Assembly (NCBI RefSeq): GCF_000203915.1
Contig: NC_008390.1
Location: forward strand, 62,001 to 126,000
Direction: 5' to 3'
Source: Burkholderia ambifaria AMMD
Lineage (GTDB): Bacteria; Pseudomonadota; Gammaproteobacteria; Burkholderiales; Burkholderiaceae
Length of the DNA stretch: 64,000 bases
This document shows positions 11,256 to 19,775 of the stretch, one piece after another (positions within the stretch are counted from its first letter, which is position 1; the number at the start of each line of letters is the position of its first letter). Made by a program: the position numbers and the translations under genes. Under the pieces are notes generated by a model. The model worked only from the letters and a program-made list of their open reading frames with translations. It ran no database searches and was not told the origin of the DNA.

Positions 11256-12368
11256 ATGACTGCGCTGTTTTCTCCGTTCACGCTGCGCGGCGTGACCCTT
11301 CCGAACCGGATCGTGATCTCCCCGATGTGCCAGTACTCCGCCGAGCGCGGCGAGGCGACCGACTGGCACATGATCCATCTCGGCCATCTCGCGCTGTCCG
11401 GCGCGGGCCTGCTTTGCATCGAAGCGACCGCCGTCGAACCCGACGGGCGCATCACGGCCGGCGACCTCGGGCTGTGGGACGACGTGACCGAAGCGGCGCT
11501 CAAGCCCGTGCTGGCGTCGATCCGCAAGCATTCGTCGGTCCGCGTCGCGATGCAGTTGTCGCATGCAGGACGCAAGGCGTCGAGCGACGTGCCGTGGAAC
11601 GGTGGTCAGCTCGTGTCCGTCGCCGATGGCGGCTGGTTGCCGCACGCGCCGTCGGCGCTGCCGCACAAGGACGGCGAGACGCCGCCGCTCGCACTCGACG
11701 CGGCCGGCCTGAACCGGATCCGCGACGCGTTCGCGGCCGCCGCGAAGCGTGCCGCGCGCCTCGGCATCGACGCGATCGAAGTGCATGCCGCGCACGGCTA
11801 CCTGCTGCACCAGTTCCTGTCGCCGATCTCGAACCAGCGTACCGACGAATACGGCGGCTCGCGCGAGAACCGGATGCGCTTTCCGCTCGAGATCTTCGAG
11901 ATCGTGCGCGCGGCGTTTCCGGAGGACCGGCCGGTCGGCGTGCGCGTGTCGGCGACCGACTGGGTCGAGGGCGGCTGGGAACTCGACGACACGATCGCGT
12001 TCGCGCACGAACTGAAGCAGCGCGGCTGCGACTGGATCGACGTGTCGTCCGGCGGCGTGTCGCCGCTGCAGAAGATTCCGCTGTCTCCCGGCTACCAGGT
12101 GCCGTTCGCGCAGGCCGTGAAGCGCGCGGTCGGGATGCCGACGATCGCGGTCGGCCTCATCAACGATCCCGCGCATGCGAACCGGCTGATCGAGGCGGGC
12201 GACGCCGATCTGGTCGCGATGGCGCGTGCGATGCTGTACGACCCGCGCTGGCCGTGGCATGCGGCCGCCGAGCTCGGCGCGCAGGTGTCGGCGCCGCCGC
12301 AGTACTGGCGTTCGCAGCCGCGCGAGCACAAGGCGTTGTTCGGCGACATCGCATTCGGCCAGCGTTGA
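11256..12368 (+). CDS. Old yellow enzyme, YqjM-type NAD(P)H:flavin oxidoreductase
   Basis: 370-aa FMN-dependent ene-reductase reducing activated C=C bonds. Diagnostic features of the YqjM class are the cysteine in ISPMCQYSAERG near the N-terminus, the substrate-binding histidines in EVHAAHGYLLHQFLSP, and the FMN phosphate-binding region TIAVGLINDP. The barrel is complete and the length normal. The start at 11256 places the first beta-strand correctly; upstream codons are not family-like. It is followed by its own terminator at about 12452. Likely role: detoxification of electrophilic alkenes or quinones under stress; the natural substrate is not deducible. Confidence 0.92.
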   Translation: MTALFSPFTLRGVTLPNRIVISPMCQYSAERGEATDWHMIHLGHLALSGAGLLCIEATAVEPDGRITAGDLGLWDDVTEAALKPVLASIRKHSSVRVAMQLSHAGRKASSDVPWNGGQLVSVADGGWLPHAPSALPHKDGETPPLALDAAGLNRIRDAFAAAAKRAARLGIDAIEVHAAHGYLLHQFLSPISNQRTDEYGGSRENRMRFPLEIFEIVRAAFPEDRPVGVRVSATDWVEGGWELDDTIAFAHELKQRGCDWIDVSSGGVSPLQKIPLSPGYQVPFAQAVKRAVGMPTIAVGLINDPAHANRLIEAGDADLVAMARAMLYDPRWPWHAAAELGAQVSAPPQYWRSQPREHKALFGDIAFGQR

Positions 12369-12451
12369 GCGTCATGCGCGTGATATTGCGCACGATGTTG
12401 AACGAAGCAATCTTGAACGTGTAGGATGCGGATGATTCGCCGCATGGCCCG

Positions 12452-12480
12452 ACGCGGCACCCACCGGTGCCGCGTTTTCG
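12452..12480 (+). terminator. Intrinsic terminator after the old yellow enzyme gene
   Basis: Stem ACGCGGCACC (12452-12461), loop CACC, stem GGTGCCGCGT (12466-12475), followed by a T-rich tail TTTTCGTTTT. Confidence 0.85.
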
Positions 12481-12548
12481 TTTTGCGCGACGCTGGGCCG
12501 TGAGCGCGGCCGTCTTCCATTCAATTCGTCTTCACAAGGATTCGTTCG

Positions 12549-13085
12549 ATGAGTTCACGCAGGATCGCGGTGCGCCGCTCGGGAGTACACGGCAAGGGCG
12601 TGTTCGCGGTGGCGCCGATCAAGGCCGGCGAGCGCGTAGTGGAATACAAGGGCGAGCGGATTTCATGGAAGGAAGCGCTGCGTCGGCATCCGCACGACCC
12701 GAGCGAGCCCAACCATACGTTCTACTTCGCACTGGAAGAAGGCGGAGTGATCGACGGCAAGATCGACGGCAACAGCGCGCGCTGGATCAACCATTCGTGC
12801 GCGCCGAACTGCGAGGCCGAGGAGACGAAGGGTCGCGTGTTCATCCACGCGCTGCGCGACATCGAGCCGGAAGAAGAGCTGTTCTACGACTATGGCCTCG
12901 TGATCGACGAGAAGCTGACGAAGAAGCTCAAGCGCGAGTACGCGTGCCATTGCGGCGCGGACGCATGCCGCGGCACGCTGCTCGCCACACCGGACGACGA
13001 CGGCAAGAAGAGGAAGAAGAAAGACAAGAAGGACAAGGACGGCAAGTCCGAGTCCGCCGCGAAGGACAAGAAAAAGAAGAAGTGA
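12549..13085 (+). CDS. SET-domain protein lysine methyltransferase with lysine-rich tail
   Basis: 178-aa protein. Residues 5 to about 120 are a compact SET domain: GVHGKGVFA at the SAM-binding start, WINHSCAPNC (residues 79-88, NHSC motif) and FYDYG (112-116) with the active-site tyrosine. A post-SET-like CHCGADAC (133-140) gives three cysteines for zinc with C84/C88 nearby. Residues 151-178 hold 15 lysines and one arginine, resembling a histone tail. SET proteins methylate protein lysines; a B. thailandensis SET protein has been reported to methylate host histone H3, but I cannot say whether this is its orthologue. No secretion signal is visible. Confidence 0.9.
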   Translation: MSSRRIAVRRSGVHGKGVFAVAPIKAGERVVEYKGERISWKEALRRHPHDPSEPNHTFYFALEEGGVIDGKIDGNSARWINHSCAPNCEAEETKGRVFIHALRDIEPEEELFYDYGLVIDEKLTKKLKREYACHCGADACRGTLLATPDDDGKKRKKKDKKDKDGKSESAAKDKKKKK

Positions 13086-13175
13086 CCGGGGCGGCCGCGC
13101 ATCGCGCGCGGCGGCTTCATCGGACGGCCGCCGCGTGGCCGTTCTTCTCACTACCCGATGCGCGCACCGCGCGAC

Positions 13176-14660
13176 TCAGTGCGTCGGCGCGGCGGCCGGC
13201 GTTTCGCTCGCCGGCTTCTCGGTACGCTTGGCGAGCGGCACGCGCACCACGAAGCGTGAACCGCCTTCCGATGCATCCTCGTACGACACCGTGCCGCCGT
13301 GCATCGCGATGATGTCGTGGACGATCGCGAGCCCGAGCCCCGCGCCCGTCTCGACGCCGTTGCCGCTTTGCGCATCGCCGCGGAAAAAGCGCTTGAACAG
13401 GTCGGCCTGCTGACTGGCCGGCACGCCCGGGCCGTTGTCCTCGACGACGATCTCGGCGGCCGGCTGGCCACTCTCGAGCGCGCCGCGCGCGACGTTCACC
13501 GTGATCCGCGCGCCGTTAGGCCGTGCGAGCGGCACGTATTTCAGCGCATTGTCGAGCAGGTTCGCGATCACCTCGCGCAGCAGCACGGGGTTGCCGCGCA
13601 CGTTCAGCGTTTCGTCTTCGCCGGGATCGTCGCTGCGCTGGAAGCCGAGATCGACATGCGACGCGAGCGCGCGCGGCACCCACTCGGCACCCGTCTCGAA
13701 TGCCATCGCGGCCAGGTCGACGTCGACGAAACGTGCGGCCTGCTCGCCCGGCTCCGCGCGCGCGAGCGACAGCAACTGGTTCGACAGCCGCACCGCGCGG
13801 TCGGCGGCCGCGCGCAGCTCGCGCACCGCGGCGTAGGTCTGCTGCGGGTCGCGCGCGACGGCGGCCTGCTCGGCATGCAGCTTCACGGCGGTGAGCGGCG
13901 TGCGCAACTGGTGCGCGGCATCGGCGATGAACTTGCGCTGCGCGTCGAGCGCGGTCTTCAGGCGGCCGAGCAGCGCGTTCATCGCGCTCGTCAGCGGCCG
14001 GATTTCGAGCGGCACGTCGGTTTCGTCGACCGGCTCCAGCGACGTGTGGGTCTGCCGGTTCAGCGAATCGGCGAGATGCGTGAGCGGGCCGAGCTGCTGG
14101 TTCACGACGCGCCACACGATGCCCCAGCCCGCCAGCAGCAACAGCAGCAGCGGCATCATGATCGCGACGAGGAATTCGGCGGCGATCCGGTAGCGGTGCC
14201 GCACCGGCTGCGCGACCTCGACCACCATCGGCCGGCCGCCGTCGACTTCCTCGACGCGCACCTGCGCGACCCGCACCGCGCGGTTGTCGTACTCGGCCTC
14301 GAATACGTACGCGTGATGCATGCGGCGCACGTTGATGCCGCGCAGCGGCAGCTTCGGATCGCCGGCGAGCTCCTCCTCGCCGTCGCTGATCCGGTAGATC
14401 AGCGCTTCGGCCGGATCGGAGAACATCGCCTGCGCGAGCGGCGGCACCGTGAACGGCGCGTCGGGGCCGGCGATCTGGATCTGTTTGGAGATGGCGGTGG
14501 CGAGATCGGCGAGCGAGCGGTCGATCACGTGTTGCGTGTATTGCCACGCGAGCCAGTAGGCAATCAGGCCGCTCATCAGCGCGAGCATCGACAGCGGCGC
14601 GGCGAGGCGTCTGAGCAGCGAGCGGCGCAGGCTGGTGGTGACAGCCGGATCAGAAGACAT
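13176..14660 (-). CDS. Two-component sensor histidine kinase (QseC/TctE-like)
   Basis: 494-aa inner-membrane kinase. A first transmembrane segment lies at about residues 15-36, a periplasmic sensor region follows, then a second segment (VAIMMPLLLLLLAGWGIVW, about 165-185) and a HAMP-like linker. The H-box FIADAAHQLRTPL carries the phosphorylated histidine, and the ATPase domain shows N (REVIANLLDNALKYV), G1 (VEDNGPGVP) and G2 (GAGLGLAIV) boxes. ATG 14660 is chosen over a TTG four codons upstream. It lies just downstream of its regulator gene (14777-15469) in one operon. The signal is unknown; TctE-like kinases often control carboxylate transporters. Confidence 0.92.
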   Translation of the reverse strand: MSSDPAVTTSLRRSLLRRLAAPLSMLALMSGLIAYWLAWQYTQHVIDRSLADLATAISKQIQIAGPDAPFTVPPLAQAMFSDPAEALIYRISDGEEELAGDPKLPLRGINVRRMHHAYVFEAEYDNRAVRVAQVRVEEVDGGRPMVVEVAQPVRHRYRIAAEFLVAIMMPLLLLLLAGWGIVWRVVNQQLGPLTHLADSLNRQTHTSLEPVDETDVPLEIRPLTSAMNALLGRLKTALDAQRKFIADAAHQLRTPLTAVKLHAEQAAVARDPQQTYAAVRELRAAADRAVRLSNQLLSLARAEPGEQAARFVDVDLAAMAFETGAEWVPRALASHVDLGFQRSDDPGEDETLNVRGNPVLLREVIANLLDNALKYVPLARPNGARITVNVARGALESGQPAAEIVVEDNGPGVPASQQADLFKRFFRGDAQSGNGVETGAGLGLAIVHDIIAMHGGTVSYEDASEGGSRFVVRVPLAKRTEKPASETPAAAPTH

Positions 14661-14776
14661 TTCGACGGGCAAATGGATAAGCGCCGCTCACGGGGAGCGG
14701 CGCGGTCGTGCGCCGGACGGCGACGCGGGCAGGGCGGCGCGCCGGCGGCACCTGGCCGGCCGGCATGCGGCGCCGC

Positions 14777-15469
14777 TCAGACGCTCGCGGTCTGGCGGAT
14801 TTCCTGCAGCAGGTAGCCGAAGCCGCGCACCGTGACGATCTCGACACGGCACTGCTCGAGTTTCTTGCGCACGCGGTGCACGTAGACTTCGATCGCGGTG
14901 TCGCCCAGATCGCCGCCGAAATGCGTGAGGTGATCCTGCAGCTGGGCCTTGCTGACGACGCGGCCGTGGCGCAGCAGCAGCATTTCGAGCACCGCGAACT
15001 CGCGCGGCGACAGTTCGAGCGGCTTGTCGTCGTTGAAGATGCGGCGATCGACGCCCGACAGGCGGACGCCGCCGAGCGACACTTCCGGACGCGGCATGTC
15101 GCTGTGCGGGCCGCTGCGACGCATCACCGCGCGGATGCGCGCTTCGAGCTCGGCCGGCTCGAACGGCTTGAGCATGTAGTCGTCGGCGCCGGAGTTCAGG
15201 CCCTGGATCCGGTCGTTCAGTTCGTCGCGCGCGGTCAGCACGATGACGGGCGTGTGGCGGTTGGTCTGGCGGAAACGCGTGAGCAGCGTCATGCCGTCGA
15301 TGCCCGGCAGGCCGAGGTCGAGGATCACGAGTTCGTGGCGGTTTTGTGCCAGCGCCTGTTCGGCAAAGATGCCGTCATGCACCATGTCGACGGTGAAGCC
15401 AGCCTGCTCGAGGCTGCTCTGGATACCGCGTGCGATGGGGCGGTCGTCTTCGATCAGAAGGAGTCGCAT
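14777..15469 (-). CDS. OmpR-family response regulator
   Basis: 230-aa cytoplasmic transcription factor. The receiver domain (1-120) shows the acidic pair E7/D8/D9, phospho-acceptor D51 in LVILDLGLPG and the conserved lysine in MLKPFEP. The C-terminal winged helix ends with the usual VYVHRVRKKL and VRGFGYLL motifs. It is the first gene of a two-gene operon with the kinase at 13176-14660, so they form a cognate pair of the QmrB/QseB/TctD type. It is divergent from the DUF3717 gene; the 122-bp region between (15470-15591) should contain both promoters. Confidence 0.94.
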   Translation of the reverse strand: MRLLLIEDDRPIARGIQSSLEQAGFTVDMVHDGIFAEQALAQNRHELVILDLGLPGIDGMTLLTRFRQTNRHTPVIVLTARDELNDRIQGLNSGADDYMLKPFEPAELEARIRAVMRRSGPHSDMPRPEVSLGGVRLSGVDRRIFNDDKPLELSPREFAVLEMLLLRHGRVVSKAQLQDHLTHFGGDLGDTAIEVYVHRVRKKLEQCRVEIVTVRGFGYLLQEIRQTASV

Positions 15470-15591
15470 GAAGTTCGCTCAAGTACAATGGGTTGGCGGT
15501 TCAGGCACGCGGACAGCACGACACCGTTTCCACAGGGGCGCCGCATCGCCTGACATCAAGCATGGCGGCCAGCGAACGATTACATCCAATC

Positions 15592-15822
15592 ATGTCCGAT
15601 ATCTCGATCCACGACCTCGAAGCCGCGATCAATTTCTGGCGCGCCCGCTCGCCGTCGAGCGGCGACGAACTCAAACTCTGCGAAGAGGCCAGCGCGCTCT
15701 CCAAGCCGTATGCGCTGCTGATTGTACAGCGCGAAGCCGCGCTGCAACTGGAAGGTTTGGACCCCAAGGCGCGGAAAGCGTACGAGACTTACGTGCGCCT
15801 TAAGGATGGCTTGGAAAGCTGA
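15592..15822 (+). CDS. Small DUF3717-type protein of unknown function
   Basis: 76-aa protein beginning MSDISIHDLEAAINFWR, all-helical in appearance, rich in charged and leucine residues, with no signal peptide or membrane segment. I recognise it as the DUF3717 type of short protein seen in Burkholderiales; no biochemical role is known to me. The ATG at 15592 is chosen because the conserved part begins there; a longer upstream reading frame is low-complexity. It is divergent from the response-regulator gene. Confidence 0.75.
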   Translation: MSDISIHDLEAAINFWRARSPSSGDELKLCEEASALSKPYALLIVQREAALQLEGLDPKARKAYETYVRLKDGLES

Positions 15823-15912
15823 AGGCTTTCGCTCAGTACATCCTAGAAAACGTTCAGCAAAATGAAAAGTTGACGCGCCGCGCGTCGCAGGATGCGCGGC
15901 GGCAGGGAAGTC

Positions 15913-16221
15913 TCAGGCGGCCGGCTGGGTGTGCGCACACACGTGGTCGATGAACTGCGCGAGCAAGATGTCGCGCTCGGTCAGGCCGTGCGCGTCGTGG
16001 GTCGACAGCGTGATGTCGACACGGTTGTACACGTTGAACCATTCCGGATGGTGATTCATTTCCTGCGCCTTGATCGCGATACGCGTCATGAAGCCGAAGG
16101 CCTCGTTGAAATCGGCGAAGCGCAGGCTGCGCTGGATCGCGTCGCGGCCCGGCACGGCCGTCCAGTGCGGCAGGCCTTCGAGCCGGGTCTTGCGTTCTTC
16201 TGATGTGAGCTTGTGGATCAT
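15913..16221 (-). CDS. phhB: Pterin-4a-carbinolamine dehydratase
   Basis: 102-aa enzyme that dehydrates 4a-hydroxytetrahydropterin, regenerating the pterin cofactor used by phenylalanine hydroxylase. The active-site signature is seen as [17 protein letters not shown], preceded by the helix [11 protein letters not shown]. The start at 16221 ([11 protein letters not shown]) fits the family length. It lies 178 bp downstream of phhA on the same strand, so the two form a phenylalanine hydroxylation operon or at least a functional pair. Confidence 0.93.
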   Translation of the reverse strand: MIHKLTSEERKTRLEGLPHWTAVPGRDAIQRSLRFADFNEAFGFMTRIAIKAQEMNHHPEWFNVYNRVDITLSTHDAHGLTERDILLAQFIDHVCAHTQPAA

Positions 16222-16399
16222 GTTGCACCTCGTTCGGTAACCAGCGGCGCCCGCGCGCGGGCAAAGGCCACGCGGCAAAGCCGGTACCGGTCATTGTTTC
16301 ATAGTTGTGCGACGGGCATCTGGAGGCGGGCATTGGGGGACGGCCGTCCGGTGAGAGGCGGGCGCCGGAGCCCGAATCATGCCGGCGTGGCCTGCCGCG

Positions 16400-17326
16400 T
16401 TACGCACGCGCGCCGTCCGGCCAGCCTTCGCCCGTGCCGCGATGCAGCACGAGATCATGCTCGAGCACCGCGCCGGCCGGGAATTCCGGCAGCCCGGCCA
16501 GCCGGTCGGCCAGCGCACGGCCGTCGACGTCGGCGAGCGCGAACAGCTGCGCGAAATCGTCGATCACGAAGTAGGTCGTCTGGAACGTGTCGATCCGGTA
16601 CTGCGTGCGCATCACGCGCTCCAGGTCGAAGCCGAGCCGGTTCGGCGCCGCGCTTTCGAGGCTGTACAGGCTCTCGCCCTTGCTCGACACGATCCCGGCG
16701 CCGTAGATCGACAGCCCGTTCGTGCCGTTCGGGTCGCGAATCAGCCCGAATTCCACCGTATACCAGTAGAGGCGCGCCAGCCGCGCGAGCGCCGCTTCGT
16801 CGTCGGCGACCGCGAGCGCCGTGCGGCCGTAGGCCTGCATGTAGTCGGCGAACACCGGCTCGATCAGCAGCGGCACGTGGCCGAACAGGTCGTGGAAACA
16901 GTCGGGTTCCTGCAGGTAGTCGAGCTGGTCCGGGCGGCGCATCCACCAGGTGACCGGAAACCGCCGGTTCGCAAGGTGCTCGAAGAATACGCGATCGGGC
17001 ACGAGGCCCGGCACCGCGACGATCTCCCAGCCGGTTGCCCGCTTCAACTGGCGGTTCACGTCGGCGAACGACGGCACGCGGTCGGCCGGCAAGTCGATCT
17101 TCCCGAGGCCGGTGACGAACGCATCGCATGCGCGTCCGCGCAGCAGCGCCGACTGGCGCGCATAGAGCTGCTGCCACACCGCGTGGTCGACCTGGCCGTA
17201 GCGTTCGAGCGGCTGGTCGATGGTGAAATCGGCGCGGGTTTCGAGGCCCGCGTCGAACTGCTCCTGCAGTTTCGCGGTGACGACGGTGGACATGATCAGG
17301 CTCTGCACGCTGTAGTTGGGAACCAT
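16400..17326 (-). CDS. phhA: Phenylalanine-4-hydroxylase
   Basis: Iron- and pterin-dependent monooxygenase (308 aa from this start) converting phenylalanine to tyrosine. The two iron-binding histidines are in CFHDLFGHVPLL and the glutamate ligand in WYTVEFGLI. The internal ATG at 17293 (MSTVVTAKLQEQF) would give 297 aa, closer to other bacterial enzymes; neither start has a clear ribosome-binding site. The pterin dehydratase gene follows, and a divergent Lrp-type regulator gene starts 106 bp away, making amino-acid-responsive control likely. Confidence 0.94.
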   Translation of the reverse strand: MVPNYSVQSLIMSTVVTAKLQEQFDAGLETRADFTIDQPLERYGQVDHAVWQQLYARQSALLRGRACDAFVTGLGKIDLPADRVPSFADVNRQLKRATGWEIVAVPGLVPDRVFFEHLANRRFPVTWWMRRPDQLDYLQEPDCFHDLFGHVPLLIEPVFADYMQAYGRTALAVADDEAALARLARLYWYTVEFGLIRDPNGTNGLSIYGAGIVSSKGESLYSLESAAPNRLGFDLERVMRTQYRIDTFQTTYFVIDDFAQLFALADVDGRALADRLAGLPEFPAGAVLEHDLVLHRGTGEGWPDGARA

Positions 17327-17432
17327 GCAAGTGTAGAGCGGGCGACATGCGGAATGGGCGCAATGATGGCGTGAATTCGCTCGGTGATGCGATAATCACG
17401 CATCGAAACACGAATCAATGCGGAGTATGCTC

Positions 17433-17918
17433 ATGCTGGAACTCGATCACTTCGATCTCGCGCTTCTCGATGTGCTGCAGCGCTTCGGCCGCGCGACGCA
17501 CCAGCAGCTCGGCGAGGAGGTGCCGCTGTCGCCGTCGCAGATCGGCCGGCGGCTGCAGCGGCTCGAGGCGGCCGGCGTGATCGAAGGCTATCGCGTGATG
17601 CTGCGCCCCGAAAAGCTCGGGCTCGGCGTCACCGCGTTCACGAGCCTGAAGCTCAAGCACCACGGCGATTCGATCATCGAGCAGTTCCAGCAGCAGATCG
17701 ACGTGCTGCCCGAGGTGCTCGAATGCCATGCGGTGGTGGGCGATGCCGACTATCTGCTGCGGATCGTCGCGCCGGATCTCAACGCGCTGTCGCAGTTCGT
17801 CATGAAGAAGCTGATGCGCGTGCCGGGCGTCGACAGCGTGCGCTCGAACATCGTGCTGACGACCTTCAAGCGCAACGGCGCGCTGCCGCTCGCGCATCTG
17901 GCGCCCGGCGCCGCGTGA
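17433..17918 (+). CDS. Lrp/AsnC-family transcriptional regulator
   Basis: 161-aa regulator with an N-terminal helix-turn-helix (ATHQQLGEEVPLSPSQIGRRL) and a C-terminal ligand-binding RAM domain (from about residue 65; ECHAVVGDADYLLRIVAPD). Such proteins form octamers and respond to amino acids. The ATG at 17433 is preferred to those at 17418 and 17427 because CGGAG (17421-17425) sits at the right distance. Being divergent from phhA, it probably controls phenylalanine/tyrosine catabolism (the PhhR role is played by other families in pseudomonads); this is context inference. Confidence 0.9.
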   Translation: MLELDHFDLALLDVLQRFGRATHQQLGEEVPLSPSQIGRRLQRLEAAGVIEGYRVMLRPEKLGLGVTAFTSLKLKHHGDSIIEQFQQQIDVLPEVLECHAVVGDADYLLRIVAPDLNALSQFVMKKLMRVPGVDSVRSNIVLTTFKRNGALPLAHLAPGAA

Positions 17919-17972
17919 GGCGGTGGCCAGGCCGCCGGCGGGGTGCCGGATCCCGCCGCGGATAGGGCCCAA

Positions 17973-18506
17973 TCAGGCCGCTTCGGATTGCGCGTCGGCG
18001 TTCAGCAGGTCGACGTACGCGACCGCGACGAGATCGTCCTGCGCCACGCCCAGCTTGGCGAACACGTCATGCGCTTCGGCTTCGCCGCCGGCTTCGTCGT
18101 CGTCGGGGCCGAGCACCACTTCCAGTTCGATGAAATCGCCGAGGCCGTCGACGCGGTCGAGGTGAATCCGCGTGCGGCCGACCAGGTACACGTGCCGTTC
18201 CTTCGTCACGATCCCGCGCGTGGTCAGCGCGGTCGCGAGCAGCGAATGCATCGCGTCCGGGTTCGTTACCGGGCTGCGCGTGTAGTACGACGCCTTCGGG
18301 CCGTCGCGGTCGTCGCGCTGATAGAAGATCAGTTCGGCCGGCGTGCCGTCCTCGAAGCGGCGCAGCTTCAGCCGGCCGCGCGGGACGTCGTAGAAGAAAT
18401 CCTGCTGCCGGTAGAAAAGCGGTGCTTCGGTCGCGAGCGTAGCCGCCTGTTCGCGCAGCCGGTCGAATTCACGGGCGCGGGCTTTGATCTCGATGTTGCG
18501 GGCCAT
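17973..18506 (-). CDS. CYTH-domain protein (class IV adenylate cyclase / triphosphatase-like)
   Basis: 177-aa protein of the triphosphate tunnel metalloenzyme fold. It begins MARNIEIKAR, a variant of the CYTH ExExK signature in which the first acidic residue is Asn. Alternating charged strands follow: RLKLRRF, ELIFYQRDD, RIHLDRVDGLGDFIELEVVL. Members act on phosphate chains (thiamine triphosphate, inorganic triphosphate) or make cAMP; which applies here is not deducible. The start is fixed by AAGGAGA 8 bp upstream of 18506 on the minus strand. It stands alone. Confidence 0.85.
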   Translation of the reverse strand: MARNIEIKARAREFDRLREQAATLATEAPLFYRQQDFFYDVPRGRLKLRRFEDGTPAELIFYQRDDRDGPKASYYTRSPVTNPDAMHSLLATALTTRGIVTKERHVYLVGRTRIHLDRVDGLGDFIELEVVLGPDDDEAGGEAEAHDVFAKLGVAQDDLVAVAYVDLLNADAQSEAA

Positions 18507-18701
18507 GCGGGTCTCCTTCAATCATGGATCTCGCGGTTTGCGAACGCACAATCTAGCAAAAAGCCCGCGATGGTGGCGTGACGAGCCCCCCGGACGCGGC
18601 GACACGACGCGGGGCGGGTTGAATGGGGCGCGGCGGCAATCGGGCGGCGAATCAGGCTCGGAAGCCCGGTGCACGATCGGCCGCATCGACATCAGCCGCC
18701 C

Positions 18702-19601
18702 TCATATCGCCCACTGCGCTTCGATCAGCCGCAGCGCGGCCGCGATCGCCGGTTCGTCGCGCCGCTCGGCCAGCGTCACGAACGTCAGTTCGGTCGGCAC
18801 CGTCACGCGTTCGACGATCGTCAGCGCATGCGCATGCGCTTCGGCCAGCGCGGTCGAGTCGCGTGCGAGCGTCAAGCCGATCCCGGACTTGACGAGGTCG
18901 AGCATCGACTGCTCCTGATCGACCTCGGCAACCTTGACCGGCTGCGCGCCGGCCGCCGCGAAGCGCCGCGACAGCAGCCGGTGATGGGCGGACGCGGGCG
19001 GCGTCCAGATCCACGGCAGCGCGGCGAGCGCGCGCCAGTCGTGCGCGCGCTGCACACGCTCCTTCCAGCCGGCCGGCGCCAGCACGCGATACTGGAAATG
19101 CGTGAGCGTGACCGTATGGAACAGCATCTCGTCGCGCGGATCGTCCTCGCCCGGCCGGCCGATGTAGTAGCCGACGTCGAGCGCCTGCGCACGCACCTGC
19201 TCGAGTACCCAGCCCGACATCCCGTGCCGCAGCGCCGTCTCGATCTGCGGATGGGTTTCGACCAGCGCGCGCAGAAAGCCGCCGAGCCGCAGGAAGCCCG
19301 GATCGAGGATCGTGCCGATCCGCAGCCGGCCGCGCACCTCATGGCGCAGCGCCGCCGCGGCGCGCTGCACGTCGGCGGCCGCGGCCAGCGCGCGCTCCGC
19401 GTGCGGCAGCAGCGTCTGGCCGTCGCGCGTGAGCGCGAGCCCGCGAGACGTGCGCGTAAACAGCGTGATGCCGAGCGCTTCCTGCAGATGCTTGATCTGC
19501 AGGCTGACGGCCGGCTGCGTCAGGTGCAGTTGCGCGGCCGCGCGCGTGAGGTTGCCTTCGCGGGCGACCGTCGCGAACGCGCGAAGCAGGGTGAGATCCA
19601 T
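18702..19601 (-). CDS. LysR-family transcriptional regulator
   Basis: 299-aa LTTR. The N-terminal helix-turn-helix is complete (MDLTLLRAFATVAREGNLTRAAAQLHLTQPAVSLQIKHL), followed by a periplasmic-binding-like effector domain. The ATG at 19601 matches the family start; an upstream codon at 19640 adds an unlike extension. It is divergent from the GMC oxidoreductase gene with 174 bp between them, so that gene is its most likely target. The effector is unknown. Confidence 0.92.
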   Translation of the reverse strand: MDLTLLRAFATVAREGNLTRAAAQLHLTQPAVSLQIKHLQEALGITLFTRTSRGLALTRDGQTLLPHAERALAAAADVQRAAAALRHEVRGRLRIGTILDPGFLRLGGFLRALVETHPQIETALRHGMSGWVLEQVRAQALDVGYYIGRPGEDDPRDEMLFHTVTLTHFQYRVLAPAGWKERVQRAHDWRALAALPWIWTPPASAHHRLLSRRFAAAGAQPVKVAEVDQEQSMLDLVKSGIGLTLARDSTALAEAHAHALTIVERVTVPTELTFVTLAERRDEPAIAAALRLIEAQWAI

Positions 19602-19775
19602 CGTCGTGATATGAGCGCAGCTTATAACGCAGTTCAGCATAACTCATTGGATCGACGGCCGGGCGGCGGAGTACGCTTCATCGATCGCGTCGCCCGCGGC
19701 GCACCATGCTGAAAACGACGTGCGCGAGTGTGCTGCACGGCGTACAACAAGGAAGAAGACGCAAGGAGACATGTC

